From Vicinamibacteria bacterium (GTDB lineage: Bacteria > Acidobacteriota > Vicinamibacteria > Vicinamibacterales > UBA2999), in the NCBI GenBank assembly GCA_025924295.1, contig JAICEG010000060.1, positions 1 to 16,096 on the forward strand: a stretch of DNA of 16,096 nucleotides. Direction: 5' to 3'. A model generated the notes under the pieces. The model saw nothing but the letters and a program-made list of their open reading frames with translations, did not search any database and had not been told where the DNA came from. A program made the position numbers and the translations under genes. How positions within the stretch are numbered: position 1 is the stretch's first letter; each line of letters starts with the position of its first letter. Below are positions 14,754-16,096 of this stretch, one piece after another.

Positions 14754-15884
14754 TTACTCAGCCTCAGCCAGACGCGACGGTGGAGTTTCGATGGGTTGGG
14801 CGAGCCGTGCCGGGGCCTCCGAACGGAACGGCTGAAAACTCAGCTGACACTGGTGCTTTCGAAGGAAGTTGAGGAATCGCTTGTAGTCGTCTGCAGGCAT
14901 GTTGAACGTCTGCAGCATGCGCATGTAGTTGCCGTGGCTCTTGACGAGTCCTTTTCGAACGATGAGTCGCACATCGTCCCGGGTGAGGTCTCTCAGCATG
15001 AACGGTCCGTAAACCGCCAGCCAGAATGATTCGCCGCCGTTGATCATTCGATCGAAGAGCGCGTCGGCGCGCGCCGGTTGCGTGGGGGCAGTGCGGTCGT
15101 CGGCCTCAGCCGCTACGCCGTGAAGGTCGAGCGGAAGCTCCTCGACGGTAATCGGCCCGTCTTCCGCGCACACGACCAGGCGTTCGGCGACGTTCTTCAA
15201 TTGTCGAATGTTGCCAGGCCAGGAGCAGTTCCTGAGGCACTCGATGGCCTGCGCCGAGATCACCCGCTTCGGTGCCTGGTAGCGCTCGCAGTAGACCGTC
15301 ATGAAGTGCTCGAGCAGTGGCAGGATGTCGTCGGTACGCTCCCGCAATGGGGGAATGTGCACGTGAACGACCTTGAGGCGGTAGTACAGATCGAGGCGGA
15401 ACGACTGCGAGTTGACGTCGTGTTCGAGCTGCCGATTGGTCGCCGCAATCACACGCACGTCGACATCCCGTCCGGCCGATTCACTGCCGAGCGGTTGAAT
15501 CTCCCCGGTCTCGAGGAAACGCAGGAGGAGACCCTGCATGCGCAAGCTCATCTCTCCGACTTCATCCATGAACAGGGTTCCGCCATGCGCCTTTTCAAGG
15601 ACGCCTTGTTTGTCACGAACGGCCCCGGTAAAACTCCCGCGACGATAACCAAACAGTTCTGACTCGAGCAGTGAATCCGGGATACCTGCACAATTGATGG
15701 TGGTCAGCGGCGACGTGCGCCGTTGGCTGCGTTCGTGAATCAGACGCGCCATGACTTCTTTACCAGTTCCGCTTTCGCCGGTGATGAGCACCTTGGCGTC
15801 TGAGCGTGCGGCGCGATCGACCTGGCGATAGAGCGATCGAACAGCAGGAGTAGTGGCGGCGATACACAACAGCATGTCGGACAT
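14754..15884 (-). CDS. Receiverless sigma-54-dependent activator, EBP1 (paralogue of EBP2)
   Basis: From ATG 15884 the protein has 376 residues. Numbered from GTG 15890 (add two), Walker A is Gly-Glu-Ser-Gly-Thr-Gly-Lys-Glu (38-45), the sigma-54 contact loop is Gly-Ser-Phe-Thr-Gly-Ala (85-90) and Walker B is Leu-Phe-Met-Asp-Glu (106-110). It has about 30 residues before the AAA+ domain and no receiver, GAF or PAS domain. The C-terminal domain (about 275-350) matches EBP2 in pattern, including Phe-Trp-x-x-Val-Tyr and [12 protein letters not shown]. GTG 15890, ATG 15884 and ATG 15875 are all possible starts and none has a strong ribosome-binding site. It is separated from EBP2 by 219 bp holding the sigma-54 promoter, so the two are probably separate transcription units. 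Activation of the EPS operon is the likely role. Confidence 0.92.
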   Translation of the reverse strand: MSDMLLCIAATTPAVRSLYRQVDRAARSDAKVLITGESGTGKEVMARLIHERSQRRTSPLTTINCAGIPDSLLESELFGYRRGSFTGAVRDKQGVLEKAHGGTLFMDEVGEMSLRMQGLLLRFLETGEIQPLGSESAGRDVDVRVIAATNRQLEHDVNSQSFRLDLYYRLKVVHVHIPPLRERTDDILPLLEHFMTVYCERYQAPKRVISAQAIECLRNCSWPGNIRQLKNVAERLVVCAEDGPITVEELPLDLHGVAAEADDRTAPTQPARADALFDRMINGGESFWLAVYGPFMLRDLTRDDVRLIVRKGLVKSHGNYMRMLQTFNMPADDYKRFLNFLRKHQCQLSFQPFRSEAPARLAQPIETPPSRLAEAE

Positions 15885-15943
15885 AAGCACCAGCGCGTGA
15901 TGCGAAGCACTGGACCAATCCAGGTTCGCGACTGCGGCTCTGC

Positions 15944-15959
15944 TGCACTAATGATGCCG
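15944..15959 (-). promoter_or_regulatory. Weak -24/-12-like element before EBP1
   Basis: The minus strand reads CGGCATCATTAGTGCA, with GG and GC at the correct 10-nt spacing, GGCA at -24 and TGCA at -12, but several consensus bases are missing. A start near 15933 would leave a leader of about 50 nt. Chance occurrence is quite possible. Confidence 0.3.
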
Positions 15960-15984
15960 AACCGCCTCAGCCGATGAACAATGT

Positions 15985-16001
15985 GCAAGCTGATCGCTTG
16001 C
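15985..16001. promoter_or_regulatory. Inverted repeat upstream of EBP1, possible operator
   Basis: The perfect 6-bp arms GCAAGC and GCTTGC are separated by TGATC. The centre is about 60 bp upstream of the start predicted from the weak -24/-12 element. The arms are short, so this is only a candidate protein-binding site. Nothing else was recognised in the 212-nt gene-free stretch at this edge, apart from a 5-bp-arm dyad at 15910-15923. Confidence 0.35.
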
Positions 16002-16096
16002 CCGTAACGGCCGTATTTCCAAAGCAATTCGAGATAACAATCCTGAGTCTGCCGTAGGGGCGAGATTACCCGTCACAGGGGAAGCTAGGCAGTACA

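Noticed and set aside
14742..14754. Small hairpin (ACGAC-N3-GTCGT) at the end of EBP1 as a terminator
   Set aside because: A 5-bp stem, partly within the stop codon, with no following U-run on the minus strand.
1..16096. Search for tRNA, rRNA, CRISPR arrays, insertion sequences or phage genes
   Set aside because: By eye I saw no repeat-spacer pattern, transposase motif or structural RNA. Gene packing on one strand leaves little room for them, though small RNAs cannot be excluded.

Overview
The window is GC-rich bacterial DNA. Every gene I can support lies on the minus strand, so the reading order runs from the right edge to the left edge. It is an exopolysaccharide (EPS) or capsule biosynthesis and export locus under two sigma-54-type activators. 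The mix of genes looks most like an Acidobacteriota (Vicinamibacteria-type) genome, or another GC-rich Gram-negative with XrtA/PEP-CTERM-style EPS loci. Those genes are a periplasmic polysaccharide export (OPX) protein, a beta-barrel, a GNVR chain-length protein, a stand-alone tyrosine kinase, a WbaP/EpsB-like priming transferase and GT4 enzymes. The taxonomy is inferred from gene content, not demonstrated. No exosortase, flippase (Wzx) or polymerase (Wzy) is visible here.

Region by region, in transcription order. (1) 16096-15885: a gene-free leader with a 6-bp-arm inverted repeat and a weak -24/-12-like element. (2) 15884-14754: a receiverless sigma-54 activator, EBP1. (3) 14753-14535: an intergenic region with a good sigma-54 promoter (14630-14615) and, about 80 bp upstream of its predicted start site, an imperfect dyad suited to an activator site. 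(4) 14534-13437: a paralogous activator, EBP2, which is the first gene of a tightly packed unit. (5) 13427-9078: the export and control machinery, namely the OPX protein, an outer-membrane beta-barrel, the GNVR chain-length determinant and a BY-kinase. (6) 9074-3596: the priming glycosyl-1-phosphate transferase, two GT4 glycosyltransferases, a serine-acetyltransferase-like enzyme and a membrane GT2. (7) 3593-1: a modification module of a maltose/galactoside-acetyltransferase-like enzyme, an acyl carrier protein (ACP), a class II synthetase-like amino acid:[carrier protein] ligase, a GNAT-fold protein and the start of a polysaccharide deacetylase/WalW-like gene cut by the window edge.

From EBP2 leftwards, gaps are 0-25 nt or the genes overlap by 1-10 nt, and I see no convincing terminator. 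The fourteen genes from EBP2 to the deacetylase therefore probably form one operon driven by the sigma-54 promoter in front of EBP2. The priming transferase would start the repeat unit on undecaprenyl phosphate and the GT4/GT2 enzymes extend it. Two hexapeptide enzymes and the deacetylase would tailor it, and PCP/kinase/OPX/beta-barrel would set length and export it. The least expected part is the ACP, ligase and GNAT cassette. It suggests, as a hypothesis, that an amino acid is activated on a carrier protein and transferred onto the polysaccharide or its precursor.
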